Positions 6,362 to 14,787 of a stretch of DNA of 18,475 nt are shown here, one piece after another. The stretch is taken from the NCBI GenBank assembly GCA_964477125.1, contig CAYZCZ010000013.1, forward strand, positions 1 through 18,475, in the 5' to 3' direction. The notes under the pieces were generated by a model that saw only the letters and a list, made by a program, of their open reading frames with translations, had not been told where the DNA came from and ran no database searches. The translations under genes were made by a program, and so were the position numbers. Position 1 is the stretch's first letter. Each line of letters starts with the position of its first letter. This stretch comes from DALYDK01 sp964477125 (GTDB lineage Bacteria > Patescibacteriota > Saccharimonadia > Saccharimonadales > CAIOMD01).

Positions 6362-7099
6362 CTATAAAACTTTATTAAGTTCCTTTAGCAAATTCTTAGC
6401 ATGTTCTTTTTCTATGTCTTGGTCAGGTAAAGTAAAATTATCATCCAATATGTAATTATTTATTGTATTGGTAGTTTCTTGCAAATCTCTATTTGTTACA
6501 AACTTAAAATATGGGGTATCTAAAGCATTTTTAATTTCATAGTATGCGCTGCGTAAACGACGACTTTTCTCTAATTCTGTCATCTTACCCCTGCCGTCAA
6601 GCCGATTTATCCATTCCTTATACTCTGGTGGTAAAATAAAAATAGGAATTACAGTGTTCGAATATTTCTGTATTGTATTACAGCCTTTAATATCTATGTC
6701 TGTTATTGCTATTTTTTGTGCATTTATTGAACGAAGGAGTTCATCTATATGGATTCCTGAAACTTGCTGGTCATGTATTATAGCTGCCTCTAAAAAGAAT
6801 CCTTTTTCAAGTTCAGTTATAAATTCTTCTTCAGTTTTAAACCAGTATTCAATACCGCTTTGCTCAGCTAGACCATTATTAGTTCTTGGAGGACGGGTGG
6901 TATTAGAAATAATATAATGATAATGCTGACTCTTAACTAAATTTTTAATTATAGTATTCCGTCCTGCAGCGGTTGGTGCGACTAAAAGCACGAATATTTG
7001 TTTTCTCAATAGCCCTATCAGTTGTTTGCTGGGCGTATAGTTTGCAAGTATTCCTTTAAATTTTTCAATATGTCGTAATTTGAGTGCATAATCTTGCAT
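6362..7099 (-). CDS. Guanylate kinase-like protein with altered P-loop
   Basis: The fold is that of guanylate kinase (GMP + ATP to GDP + ADP). From ATG 7099, residues 41-49 are APTAAGRNT where the P-loop should read GPSGxGKST, so the invariant Lys is Arg and the next Ser is Asn. Other parts are well kept: TTRPPR (67-72) and GIEYWF for GMP binding, ITDIDIKG for the core strand, and the lid RLDGRGKMTELEKSRRL. About 35 extra residues precede and 25 follow the kinase core. A TTG at 7114 is an alternative start; ATG is preferred because a TATAGT -10 box ends 6 nt before it, suggesting a leaderless mRNA. It may be an active variant or a nucleotide-binding pseudoenzyme. Confidence 0.8.
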   Translation of the reverse strand: MQDYALKLRHIEKFKGILANYTPSKQLIGLLRKQIFVLLVAPTAAGRNTIIKNLVKSQHYHYIISNTTRPPRTNNGLAEQSGIEYWFKTEEEFITELEKGFFLEAAIIHDQQVSGIHIDELLRSINAQKIAITDIDIKGCNTIQKYSNTVIPIFILPPEYKEWINRLDGRGKMTELEKSRRLRSAYYEIKNALDTPYFKFVTNRDLQETTNTINNYILDDNFTLPDQDIEKEHAKNLLKELNKVL

Positions 7100-7108
7100 A
7101 GATATACT
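7080..7108 (+). promoter_or_regulatory. Promoter of the peroxiredoxin gene
   Basis: TTGAGT (7080-7085), a 17-nt spacer and TATACT (7103-7108). The predicted start is near 7115, leaving a leader of about 33 nt with GGAAGGAAG as ribosome site before ATG 7148. Its -10 overlaps the -10 of the divergent kinase-like gene on the other strand. Confidence 0.65.
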
Positions 7109-7111
7109 ATA
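7106..7111 (-). promoter_or_regulatory. Putative -10 box (TATAGT) of the guanylate kinase-like gene
   Basis: TATAGT on the minus strand ends 6 nt before ATG 7099, so transcription would start at or next to the start codon. No Shine-Dalgarno or good -35 is seen. It overlaps the plus-strand -10 at 7103-7108. Confidence 0.4.
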
Positions 7112-7147
7112 CAATGAAAATAATATATATAAGGAAGGAAGTTCATT

Positions 7148-7761
7148 ATGACTAGTTATAGTTTTGAGTTACCAGACCAAAATGGCAAAAAACATAAACT
7201 AACTGACTACTTAGGTAAGAACGTTATTGTATATTTTTACCCTAAAGATAGTACTCCGGGTTGCACTAAAGAGGCCTGTAATTTCAGGGATGGAAGACAA
7301 GTGCTCGAAGAGCTTAATGTTGTGGTGCTGGGAATCTCCAAAGATAGTGTTGCCAGCCATAAAAAGTTTGCAGAAAAACACGAACTTAATTTTACGTTAT
7401 TAAGCGACATCAGTGGTGAAACAATTAAACAATTCGGCGCCTGGGGTACTAAAAAGATGTTTGGCAAAAGCTACGAAGGCATAAAAAGAAATACTTATTT
7501 GTTTGATAAACGNNNNNNNNNNNNNNNNNNNNNNNNNNNNNNNNNNNNNNNNNNNNNNNNNNNNNNNNNNNNNNNNNNNNNNNNNNNNNNNNNNNNNNNN
7601 NNNNNNNNNNNNTGTTTGGCAAAAGCTACGAAGGCATAAAAAGAAATACTTATTTGTTTGATAAACGGGGAAACTTAGTAAAAGAATATGAAAATGTTAA
7701 TCCAATAACCCATATCGGTGAAATTTTAAAAGACTTAACGAACTTGCAGAACAATATATAA
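7148..7761 (+). CDS. bcp: Peroxiredoxin, Bcp/PrxQ type (interrupted by an assembly gap)
   Basis: A thiol peroxidase that reduces hydrogen peroxide and organic hydroperoxides in the cytosol. The active-site motif STPGCTKEAC has the peroxidatic Cys and, in CxxxxC spacing, the resolving Cys of atypical two-Cys PrxQ enzymes. The start ATG 7148 has a strong GGAAGGAAG site. One hundred N at 7513-7612 break the gene, and the 55 bases before the gap are repeated exactly after it. Removing one copy plus the N (155 bases) restores a single open frame ending in TAA at 7761, 152 aa, normal for the family. The downstream frameshift in the raw sequence is therefore an artefact. A -1 frame continues to 7826 (see findings). 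Confidence 0.92.
7458..7667. repeat. 55-bp duplicated contig ends around a 100-N scaffold gap
   Basis: Bases 7458-7512 and 7613-7667 are identical over 55 bp and flank exactly 100 N (7513-7612). 55 is a common assembler k-mer length and 100 N a common scaffolding filler. The peroxiredoxin frame closes perfectly if the copies are merged. This is not a biological repeat. Confidence 0.93.
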
Positions 7762-7829
7762 TTGGCGAGCAAGCACGTGTGCATTTGCTACTAAAACTTT
7801 TGGAAACCGTTAAAAACAGTAATTAGTAA

Positions 7830-8477
7830 TTACCAAATAGATCGCTGAATATAAAGATCACTCTGTTCTGCACAGAAAGCTACAAATGCTAGCCCTGATA
7901 TTAGGCTAACCCTTTGGGCTATAAAATCAATATTATGGAAACTATATTCAGCAAATTTCGTAGGCCAATCACTCTCGCGCAGAAGACCATCACCATCAAC
8001 GCCCAAGCATGCACAATTACCAATTGCATTAACAATTAAATGCCCTTCTCTTAATTTATTAACATAAAAACTGAATGGCGTATTGCCAATAGTAGAGCTA
8101 TCGGTTTGCCGAGAAACTGGCATTGCTTCGTTAAAAACCTTTAACATTGATGAAGGTACTCTGGATAAAGTTTCACTGCCTTTGGGAGTTTCTATAAAAT
8201 CAAAAAACCTTGGTCCTGCAAAGATTCGCTGTCCATGTAGTATGCCCAACTTTAAATCATTTATTTCTTGCAAATAAGAAACCTGCAGATCTGGAATATA
8301 CAATGATGATGCCGAGGCCTCATTATTGGCATCAATCTGCATTTTAAAATCTTTAGTAGATAATTCTACCCGGTTTGGTCCGTCACCGAACAAAAAACGG
8401 TCATGCTGCACATCGTAAGCCAGGGGTGTTATTTGTTTAATAATCTCTGGTTGGGACAATATGTAAGGCACTGTCAT
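7830..8477 (-). CDS. Hypothetical protein (215 aa)
   Basis: I do not recognise a family. The protein is soluble-looking, with no signal peptide or clear membrane span. It has an N-terminal polar half (DRFLFGDGPNRVEL) and a C-terminal half with GNCACLGVDGDG and a hydrophobic stretch, VSLISGLAFVAFCAEQ, that is too mixed to call a membrane helix. ATG 8477 lies 18 nt after the lepA stop, with no Shine-Dalgarno; a TATAGT box just after that stop ends 12 nt before the ATG and could start its own short-leader mRNA. It converges on the peroxiredoxin gene. Codon use looks like that of its neighbours. Confidence 0.75.
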   Translation of the reverse strand: MTVPYILSQPEIIKQITPLAYDVQHDRFLFGDGPNRVELSTKDFKMQIDANNEASASSLYIPDLQVSYLQEINDLKLGILHGQRIFAGPRFFDFIETPKGSETLSRVPSSMLKVFNEAMPVSRQTDSSTIGNTPFSFYVNKLREGHLIVNAIGNCACLGVDGDGLLRESDWPTKFAEYSFHNIDFIAQRVSLISGLAFVAFCAEQSDLYIQRSIW

Positions 8478-8495
8478 GTTGATAATAATACTATA

Positions 8496-10271
8496 CTAAT
8501 CTCGTTTTAGCATTACAGTAAAGGCTTCGGCTGGAATATCTACTTTACCAAATTTTTTAAGCCTTTTTTTGCCTTTAGCCTGTTTAGCCAATACTTTCTT
8601 TTTTCTGGACACATCGCCACCGTACAAACCACTGGTAACATCCTTACGATACGCGCTAAGATCTTCACGAGCGATAAATTTAGCGCCAATGCCAGCCTGT
8701 AGGCTTACTTGAAAGTTTTGCCTAGGTATAACTTCTTTTAGCTTTTTCACTATTTCCCGGCCAAGGAATTGCGACTCAGAGCGATGAACCATTACGCTAA
8801 GTGCATCTATTTTTTCACCAGCAACATAAAAATCAACCTTTACCAAATCTTCTGTACGATAATTATCTAACTCATAGTTAAACGAACCATAACCACTAGT
8901 AATACTCTTTAGTTGATCATAAAAGTCTGTTAGTAGGTTGGCAAGAGGTGCATCGAAACTTACCAAAGCTAACTGAGCATCTACATAGCTCAAATTATTG
9001 TGCACTCCCCTTTTACCTGCAATTAACTGAATAACAGGACCAACGTAGTCCTTGGGGCAAACAACCTCACCTTTTATCCAAGGTTCTTTTATCTCAGCAA
9101 TCTGAGCAGGGTCTGGCAATTCTGATGCACTTTTTATATCTAAATTTTCTCCGGTATTTAAAAGTATGTGGTAATCAGTGCTAGGATTGGTCACAACCAG
9201 TTCCAAATTATATTCTCTCTCTAGTCGTTCCTTGATAATATCCATGTGAAGTAAACCTAAAAATCCAATCCGAACACCAAAACCTAAAACCGGAGAGTTT
9301 TCTGGAGAAAATTGTAATGCTGAGTCACTTAAAGCTAGTTTTTCTATAGCATCTTTAAGCAATTGATAATTCTCATTACTATCGGGGAAAAATCCTGCAT
9401 ATACGAATGGTTTAACCTCTTTATATCCAGGCAACCCTTCGTGTGATGGATTTTTTAATAGAGTTACTGTATCGCCAACCCTAGCTTCTCGGGTACTTTT
9501 TAGGTTTGTAACGATATATCCTATTTGTCCTGTATCCAATGACTGCATCGGTTCCATACCGGGACTTAATCTACCAACTTCCAAAGCTATGCCATCACTA
9601 CTAGTACTAATCATTTTAATTTGATCATTTTTAGCAATCTTGCCATCAAACAATCTTACATACAGTATTACGCCTCTATAATCATCATAATAACTATCGA
9701 AAATTAATGCCCTGGTATTTGCCTCAACGTTACCTTTTGGCGCGGGTATTTCATTTATTACCTTGTCTAATACTTGTTCTACCCCTTGGCCTGTTTTAGC
9801 AGAAATATGCAGAATCTCTTCTTTTTTACATCCTAATAGTGCTACAACTTCAGCACTAACCTTTTCTACGTCTGATGCAGGCAAATCAATTTTATTTAAT
9901 ACTGGGATAATCTTAAGATCTGAGCCAAGTGCCAAATAGACATTTGCTAGTGTTTGAGCCTGGATCCCCTGACTAGCATCTACAACCAATATTGCACCTT
10001 CGCAAGCTTCAAGGCTACGAGAAACTTCATAACTAAAATCTACATGCCCGGGAGTATCGATAAGGTTCAGCTCATATCCCTTATAGTTCATTCGTACCGG
10101 AGCAAGTTTAATCGTTATGCCTTTTTCACGCTCTAATTCCATTTTATCTAGTAATTGAGCTTTCATATTTCGCTTATCAACAGTTCCGGTAATTTCCATT
10201 AAACGATCGGCCAAGGTGCTTTTCCCGTGGTCTATATGAGCAATAATACAAAAATTTCTGATGTTCTCCAT
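8496..10271 (-). CDS. lepA: Elongation factor 4 (LepA), ribosomal back-translocase GTPase
   Basis: A complete 591-aa LepA/EF4, a ribosome-associated GTPase that acts on mis-translocated or stalled ribosomes and on ribosome biogenesis. The G1 motif is AHIDHGKST (11-19), the switch II motif DTPGH is at 72-76, and G4 NKID is at 126-129. The family-specific basic C-terminus (SRKKKVLAKQAKGKKRLKK) is present. ATG 10271 gives the conserved start MENIRNF; a TTG two codons upstream is rejected. There is no Shine-Dalgarno. An extended -10 box 11 nt before the ATG suggests a very short leader. Confidence 0.98.
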   Translation of the reverse strand: MENIRNFCIIAHIDHGKSTLADRLMEITGTVDKRNMKAQLLDKMELEREKGITIKLAPVRMNYKGYELNLIDTPGHVDFSYEVSRSLEACEGAILVVDASQGIQAQTLANVYLALGSDLKIIPVLNKIDLPASDVEKVSAEVVALLGCKKEEILHISAKTGQGVEQVLDKVINEIPAPKGNVEANTRALIFDSYYDDYRGVILYVRLFDGKIAKNDQIKMISTSSDGIALEVGRLSPGMEPMQSLDTGQIGYIVTNLKSTREARVGDTVTLLKNPSHEGLPGYKEVKPFVYAGFFPDSNENYQLLKDAIEKLALSDSALQFSPENSPVLGFGVRIGFLGLLHMDIIKERLEREYNLELVVTNPSTDYHILLNTGENLDIKSASELPDPAQIAEIKEPWIKGEVVCPKDYVGPVIQLIAGKRGVHNNLSYVDAQLALVSFDAPLANLLTDFYDQLKSITSGYGSFNYELDNYRTEDLVKVDFYVAGEKIDALSVMVHRSESQFLGREIVKKLKEVIPRQNFQVSLQAGIGAKFIAREDLSAYRKDVTSGLYGGDVSRKKKVLAKQAKGKKRLKKFGKVDIPAEAFTVMLKRD

Positions 10272-10282
10272 AATCAAACTAA

Positions 10283-10291
10283 ATTATAACA
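10283..10291 (-). promoter_or_regulatory. Extended -10 promoter (TGTTATAAT) of lepA
   Basis: On the minus strand TGT is followed by a perfect TATAAT, in the 27-nt gap between murJ and lepA. An extended -10 can work without a -35, and none is evident. The start is predicted about 5 nt before ATG 10271. Confidence 0.55.
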
Positions 10292-10303
10292 GAGTATTAG
10301 TAG

Positions 10304-11875
10304 TTATATTTTTACTGGCTTTAAAATTATTTTCTTAAGCTTGGTTAGTATAATATTTGATTCTTCAAATCTAAAAACTGTTGATGCCGTTATATATACA
10401 GTAAACGAAACCAAGGTAATGACACCTAGCTTTACTAAAAGCATAGGGCCCAAGTCGGCGAGTTGCAATGGTAAGTACTGTAATGTTAAGTAGGCAGCGA
10501 TAGCAGTGAACCCAGCTGCTACCAAAGCTTTCCCGCAAAATATATAAAATTTTCGACTAAATATACGTGGATCTCTTTTTAACATAATAAACACAAGTAT
10601 AAACACCTCGGTAAACGCTACAATCCCCTGCGCCATAGCCAATCCAACAATTCCATAAGCCGATGGTTTCGATAATGTAAACGCTAGAAATATATTGAAA
10701 CAAATAATAAATAGGGAGACGTATAAAGGGGTTTTAGTATCTTTATAGGCATAAAAATATCTAGAAATAATGGTATATAAAATTCTAAAGAATATTGCAA
10801 AACATAAAACACCAAATATTATAGCTATCTCACGGCTACTTCTAGCAAAAATGATACGTGCTAAATACGCTCTAGCAAAAAATGCGACAACTACAACTGG
10901 TAGTGCAAGCCAAATCATAGTTTGCAAAACTCTGACGTATTCTTTACGAAATAAATCTACCCTCCCTTGGGCTAATCTATCGGTTAACCTAGGAAAAGCT
11001 GCCGTAGAAAGTGCGTTACCAATAAGCATTATTGGAGCGTTATGCAAAATTAATGCATTCTCATACCAACTAACCGAACCAGTAACCAACTTAGAAGCAA
11101 ACCTAGTTTCAACAATAGCGTTTATATAGTCAACACCTTGGTCAATTGACCTAGCTGGCAATATGCGTAGCACCTCCCTAAAACTTTTATTCTTAAAATC
11201 AATTTTAGGTCTATAGCGAAAATTAAGCCCTATCATACCAAGAGACGCTACTACTAGTTGCAATATAGCACCAACGGCAACGCCAATGCTTAAGCCTACA
11301 ATTCCTAAGCTATCACCAAAAATATAAATACTAGCAATAATTGCACCGTTATAAAATAAAGGTGCAACCGCAAAAAAGAAAAATCTACCAACAGATTGTT
11401 GTACGGTAGTTAATAGTGTTGATATAGCAAAAATAAATACGTTGACAGAAACAATACGCATAATTGCCACCGAAAGTTGTAGCTGTTCTGGGGTAAATCC
11501 AGGTGCCACCAGATATCTTAGTAATGGCTCTGCAAAAATTATTAACAGTATAGAAGTTACTAATGTTAGTATTCCTAGAGCATTTAGCAAATAGCTAGCT
11601 ACATCCCAAGCAGACTGGCGATTTTTTCTTAAACGTTCGCTTAATATAGGTAGAAATGCTACACCTAAGGCACCCGATGCCAAAGTAAAATATACAAAAT
11701 CTGGAATCTTGAAGGCTGCAAAAAAAGCATCTGTTTCGAAATTATTAAAATTAGCATTGATTAACTTAGTCCTAATAATACCTAAAACTGTCCCTGCAAG
11801 TGACGCGCCAGCAAGTAACATCGCAGCAGAACCAAAACTTACTCTTTTATTAGCACGATTTAAGAATCTGTTCAT
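10304..11875 (-). CDS. murJ: Lipid II flippase MurJ (MviN family)
   Basis: A 523-aa polytopic membrane protein of the MOP superfamily that flips the peptidoglycan precursor lipid II to the outer face of the cell membrane. The N-terminus is typical (GSAAMLLAGASLAGTVLGIIRTKL), followed by TDAFFAAFKIPDF and GALGVAFLPILSE, both well conserved in MurJ. More than a dozen hydrophobic segments are spread to the C-terminus, matching the usual 14 helices. ATG 11875 follows an AAGGAG site at a rather long 12-nt spacing, and lies 27 nt after ftsH, with which it probably forms an operon. No MurJ partner genes are here. Confidence 0.95.
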   Translation of the reverse strand: MNRFLNRANKRVSFGSAAMLLAGASLAGTVLGIIRTKLINANFNNFETDAFFAAFKIPDFVYFTLASGALGVAFLPILSERLRKNRQSAWDVASYLLNALGILTLVTSILLIIFAEPLLRYLVAPGFTPEQLQLSVAIMRIVSVNVFIFAISTLLTTVQQSVGRFFFFAVAPLFYNGAIIASIYIFGDSLGIVGLSIGVAVGAILQLVVASLGMIGLNFRYRPKIDFKNKSFREVLRILPARSIDQGVDYINAIVETRFASKLVTGSVSWYENALILHNAPIMLIGNALSTAAFPRLTDRLAQGRVDLFRKEYVRVLQTMIWLALPVVVVAFFARAYLARIIFARSSREIAIIFGVLCFAIFFRILYTIISRYFYAYKDTKTPLYVSLFIICFNIFLAFTLSKPSAYGIVGLAMAQGIVAFTEVFILVFIMLKRDPRIFSRKFYIFCGKALVAAGFTAIAAYLTLQYLPLQLADLGPMLLVKLGVITLVSFTVYITASTVFRFEESNIILTKLKKIILKPVKI

Positions 11876-11902
11876 TTTTTGGCTAGCTCCTTGCCGGTGA
11901 TT

Positions 11903-13765
11903 TTAGTAAAGCTTTGCTTCTTTTGGTAACTTGGAACCATTTAATATTGCTAAAACTTCCTCTGCTTCAACTGTTTCTTTTTCAATAAGAGCATCTTTTA
12001 ATTTGTTTAAGAATTCTCTATTTGCTCGAATTACCGATCGTGCTCTATTGGCAGCTTCTGTAATAAGTCCCTCTACTTCGGAGTCAATGATTTTAGCAGT
12101 ACCTTCAGAGTATTGACGATCATGGACTAGTCTATCCATCATCATGCCATCTTCTATGTGGAACACTTGGTCGCGTAGTTCTTTGCCCATTCCTTGATTT
12201 ATAATCATTTCACGGGCAAGTTCAGCAGCCTTTTGTAGGTCACTCCCTGCACCAGTTGTAACTCTATCTACTCCATAAACTACTTCTTCGGCTATACGCC
12301 CACCCAACATTCTTGCTAAGACATCTTTGTACTCAATTATGCTATGATAGCTTTTATCTTCGGGGGGTATAAACCAAGTCACTCCTCCGGTTCCGCCACG
12401 TGGAATAATCGTAACTTTATGAACCATGTCACTATCTGGCATAACATGTCCAACTACTGCATGGCCCGCTTCGTGATAAGCTGTTAATTCCTTTTCGTGT
12501 TCGTTCATAACCTTGCTTTTTCGTTCTGGGCCAATTGCTACTTTTTCAAATGCTTCAGTTACATCCTCATTAGTAATTACATTTCTATTTGAACGAGCTG
12601 CCACAATTGCAGCCTCATTCGCAATATTAGCAAGGTCTGCACCGCTAGAACCTGCAGTTTTAGCGGCTAATGATTCTAGGTCAACACTCTTATTAACGGG
12701 CTTCTTTGTAAAATGTACTTTAAGAATAGCTAAACGATCTTTTCTATCTGGCAATCCAATACCAACGCGTCTATCAAAGCGCCCTGGTCGTAATAGTGCA
12801 GGGTCTAATACATCCACCCTGTTAGTGGCTGCTAAAATAATCACATTTTGACCTTGTTCAAAACCATCCATCTCAACCAATATTTGGTTTAGAGTTTGCT
12901 CACGCTCGTCATGACCACCACCCATACCACTGCCTCTTTTTCGACCAACAGCATCAATTTCATCAATAAATATTATGCAGGGGGCATTCTTCTTAGCCTT
13001 TGAAAACAAATCCCTTACACGGCTAGCACCAACACCGACAAACATTTCCACAAACTCTGAACCAGAAATACTAAAAAATGGAACGTTTGCTTCGCCAGCT
13101 ACTGCTCTAGCCATCATAGTTTTACCTGTACCAGGGGGGCCAACTAATAAAACGCCTTTTGGTATTTTGGCACCAACTGCTTCAAACTTTTTCGGAAATT
13201 TTAGGAATTCAACTACTTCTTCAAGGTCTACCTTAGCTTCATCGTTACCGGCAACATCTTTAAACTTAACAACTTCTTTTTCATTGCCATAAAGCCTAGC
13301 ACTACTTTTACCAAAGCCCATCGCCTGATTGCCTTGGCCTTGGGCCGAGCGAAGCATAAAGACAAGAACCCCTACAATAATAATTACTGGCAATAGGTTT
13401 ATGGCTAGTGCCGTCCAGGTCGCACTACTGCTAGAAGCTTCTTTAAAAGTAACCTCTACATCTCTATTAGTTAGCCCACCTTGACCATATAAAGTAGCAT
13501 TAGATTCTTTACGGGTTTTTTCTGTAGCCTTATCACTACCCTTAGGTGTAACCTCAATAACACTTCCTTTAACATTAAGCTTTGTTACCTCGCCACTATT
13601 AGCTCGATTCATAACATCGTTAAATGATTTTTCGGTTAGTTTAGCTGGTTGTTTATAGCTAAGTAAAAATATTAGACCAATAACTAATAAAATTAATACA
13701 AAACCGGTGTTTTTAATCCAGTTTTTTTTACTTGGAGTCTTCTTAGTTGATTTCGGTTTATCCAT
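11903..13765 (-). CDS. ftsH: ATP-dependent zinc metalloprotease FtsH
   Basis: A full 620-aa membrane-anchored AAA+ protease that extracts and degrades damaged membrane proteins and regulators. TM1 covers about 20-36, an extracytoplasmic domain 37-115, and TM2 about 116-138. The AAA module has Walker A GPPGTGKT (209-216), Walker B IIFIDEID (264-271) and the pore-loop region FVEMFVGVG. The zinc site is HEAGH (431-435) with the third ligand Asp509 in GAGSDLQKA. ATG 13765 lies 9 nt after a perfect TATAAT with no Shine-Dalgarno, suggesting a leaderless mRNA. Co-transcription with murJ is likely. No CIRCE is seen here. Confidence 0.98.
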   Translation of the reverse strand: MDKPKSTKKTPSKKNWIKNTGFVLILLVIGLIFLLSYKQPAKLTEKSFNDVMNRANSGEVTKLNVKGSVIEVTPKGSDKATEKTRKESNATLYGQGGLTNRDVEVTFKEASSSSATWTALAINLLPVIIIVGVLVFMLRSAQGQGNQAMGFGKSSARLYGNEKEVVKFKDVAGNDEAKVDLEEVVEFLKFPKKFEAVGAKIPKGVLLVGPPGTGKTMMARAVAGEANVPFFSISGSEFVEMFVGVGASRVRDLFSKAKKNAPCIIFIDEIDAVGRKRGSGMGGGHDEREQTLNQILVEMDGFEQGQNVIILAATNRVDVLDPALLRPGRFDRRVGIGLPDRKDRLAILKVHFTKKPVNKSVDLESLAAKTAGSSGADLANIANEAAIVAARSNRNVITNEDVTEAFEKVAIGPERKSKVMNEHEKELTAYHEAGHAVVGHVMPDSDMVHKVTIIPRGGTGGVTWFIPPEDKSYHSIIEYKDVLARMLGGRIAEEVVYGVDRVTTGAGSDLQKAAELAREMIINQGMGKELRDQVFHIEDGMMMDRLVHDRQYSEGTAKIIDSEVEGLITEAANRARSVIRANREFLNKLKDALIEKETVEAEEVLAILNGSKLPKEAKLY

Positions 13766-13774
13766 ATGGAAACC

Positions 13775-13802
13775 ATTATACCTGTTTTGAACTATATTTA
13801 AA
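13775..13802 (-). promoter_or_regulatory. Promoter of ftsH
   Basis: TTTAAA (13802-13797), a 16-nt spacer and TATAAT (13780-13775) on the minus strand. The -10 is consensus and the -35 matches 4 of 6. The predicted start is 2-3 nt before ATG 13765. Confidence 0.6.
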
Positions 13803-13846
13803 CAGATAACTCATATAAAACAAAAACTACTACAAAAAGTGGCTTA

Positions 13847-14740
13847 CTAACAGCTAAAACGGGCAGACCTTTTCGTAAGATCAACCTGCCCACCGGTAAA
13901 CTGTATTTTCTTGCCAGGTTGTAAGGTTTTTACCTGAACCGAAATTCTATCGACTGTTTTATTGTCTATCTCACCAATTTTGTATTTTTTTAGTATGGTA
14001 TAAATAACTTCATTAGATATTTGAGTAGGAAGTTTACTGAACCATTTCCTGCTTAATGTAGGTTGATCTTTATGCAAACCCCTGCGAAGCAAATTATTAA
14101 TCATATAGTCTATTTTTTCATTACTATCATTACTTTTTTCAATAATTGTAATAACTTTTTTTCTATCTGCTTCACTCATTTTTGGAATCACTTTAAGCCG
14201 AAGATTATTTCTTAAATACTTTGTATCACTATTTGTTTGGTCTTCTCGCCACGATAAATTATGGTTTTTGGCATAATTAATTATTTCCTTTTTTCTAATA
14301 CCTAGCATGGGCCTATATAACCCTGGTCTATTTTTAAGGGAACTAAGCCCATGCCTGCCAGTGCCTCTGATTATATTAATAAAACAGGTTTCAATAGCAT
14401 CATCCTGGTGATGAGCCGTAATCACTCCATCTGCCTTAATATCTCCCGCTACCTTAAATAAAAAATCGTACCTAAAATTTCTGGCCGTTTCTTCGCTAGC
14501 ATCTTTTCCTAATTTTGCAGATGCAGTAACAAATTTTACTCCGTACTTTTTTGCTAATTCTGATACAAATTCAGAGTCTTCTGAAGAATTATGTCGAATT
14601 CCATGGTCTAAATGAGCAATAACTAAATTTGTTTTTGAGTGAATAGCTAGTAAGTCTAAAAGAACTACTGAGTCTACGCCACCCGATACAGCTAAAACGT
14701 AAGTACCTGCTGGAATTATAATATGTTCCGAAATATCCAT
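13847..14740 (-). CDS. tilS: tRNA(Ile)-lysidine synthase TilS
   Basis: TilS converts C34 of tRNA-Ile2 (CAU anticodon) to lysidine, so that it reads AUA and is charged with Ile rather than Met. The N-type ATP pyrophosphatase loop is SGGVDS (19-24); HLDHGIRHNSSEDSEFV is the second conserved motif. At 297 aa it has the catalytic domain and part of the C-terminal region, shorter than the 430-aa E. coli enzyme but common for small genomes. ATG 14740 has an AAGGA site 5 nt upstream. The gene lies just after a CAU tRNA gene and its terminator, so expression may come from read-through or a weak unseen promoter. Confidence 0.95.
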   Translation of the reverse strand: MDISEHIIIPAGTYVLAVSGGVDSVVLLDLLAIHSKTNLVIAHLDHGIRHNSSEDSEFVSELAKKYGVKFVTASAKLGKDASEETARNFRYDFLFKVAGDIKADGVITAHHQDDAIETCFINIIRGTGRHGLSSLKNRPGLYRPMLGIRKKEIINYAKNHNLSWREDQTNSDTKYLRNNLRLKVIPKMSEADRKKVITIIEKSNDSNEKIDYMINNLLRRGLHKDQPTLSRKWFSKLPTQISNEVIYTILKKYKIGEIDNKTVDRISVQVKTLQPGKKIQFTGGQVDLTKRSARFSC

Positions 14741-14756
14741 AGCTATCCTTCATTAA

Positions 14757-14782
14757 ATAAAAAACTGCTCATAATAGAGCAG
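14757..14782 (-). terminator. Rho-independent terminator after tRNA-Met
   Basis: A perfect 6-bp stem, CTGCTC/GAGCAG (14765-14770 with 14777-14782), has a 6-nt loop. On the minus strand it is followed by six T and then a T-rich run to 14757. It starts 5 nt after the tRNA CCA end and lies between the tRNA and tilS. Confidence 0.8.
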
Positions 14783-14787
14783 AAATT

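Noticed and set aside
7613..7639. Apparent frameshift and early stop of the peroxiredoxin after the gap
   Set aside because: It is caused by the 100 N plus the duplicated 55 bp; 155 is not a multiple of 3. Merging the copies restores the frame.
7458..7667. 55-bp direct repeat as a mobile element or target duplication
   Set aside because: The copies flank only N filler and lie inside one gene whose frame is whole without one copy; an assembly overlap explains it.
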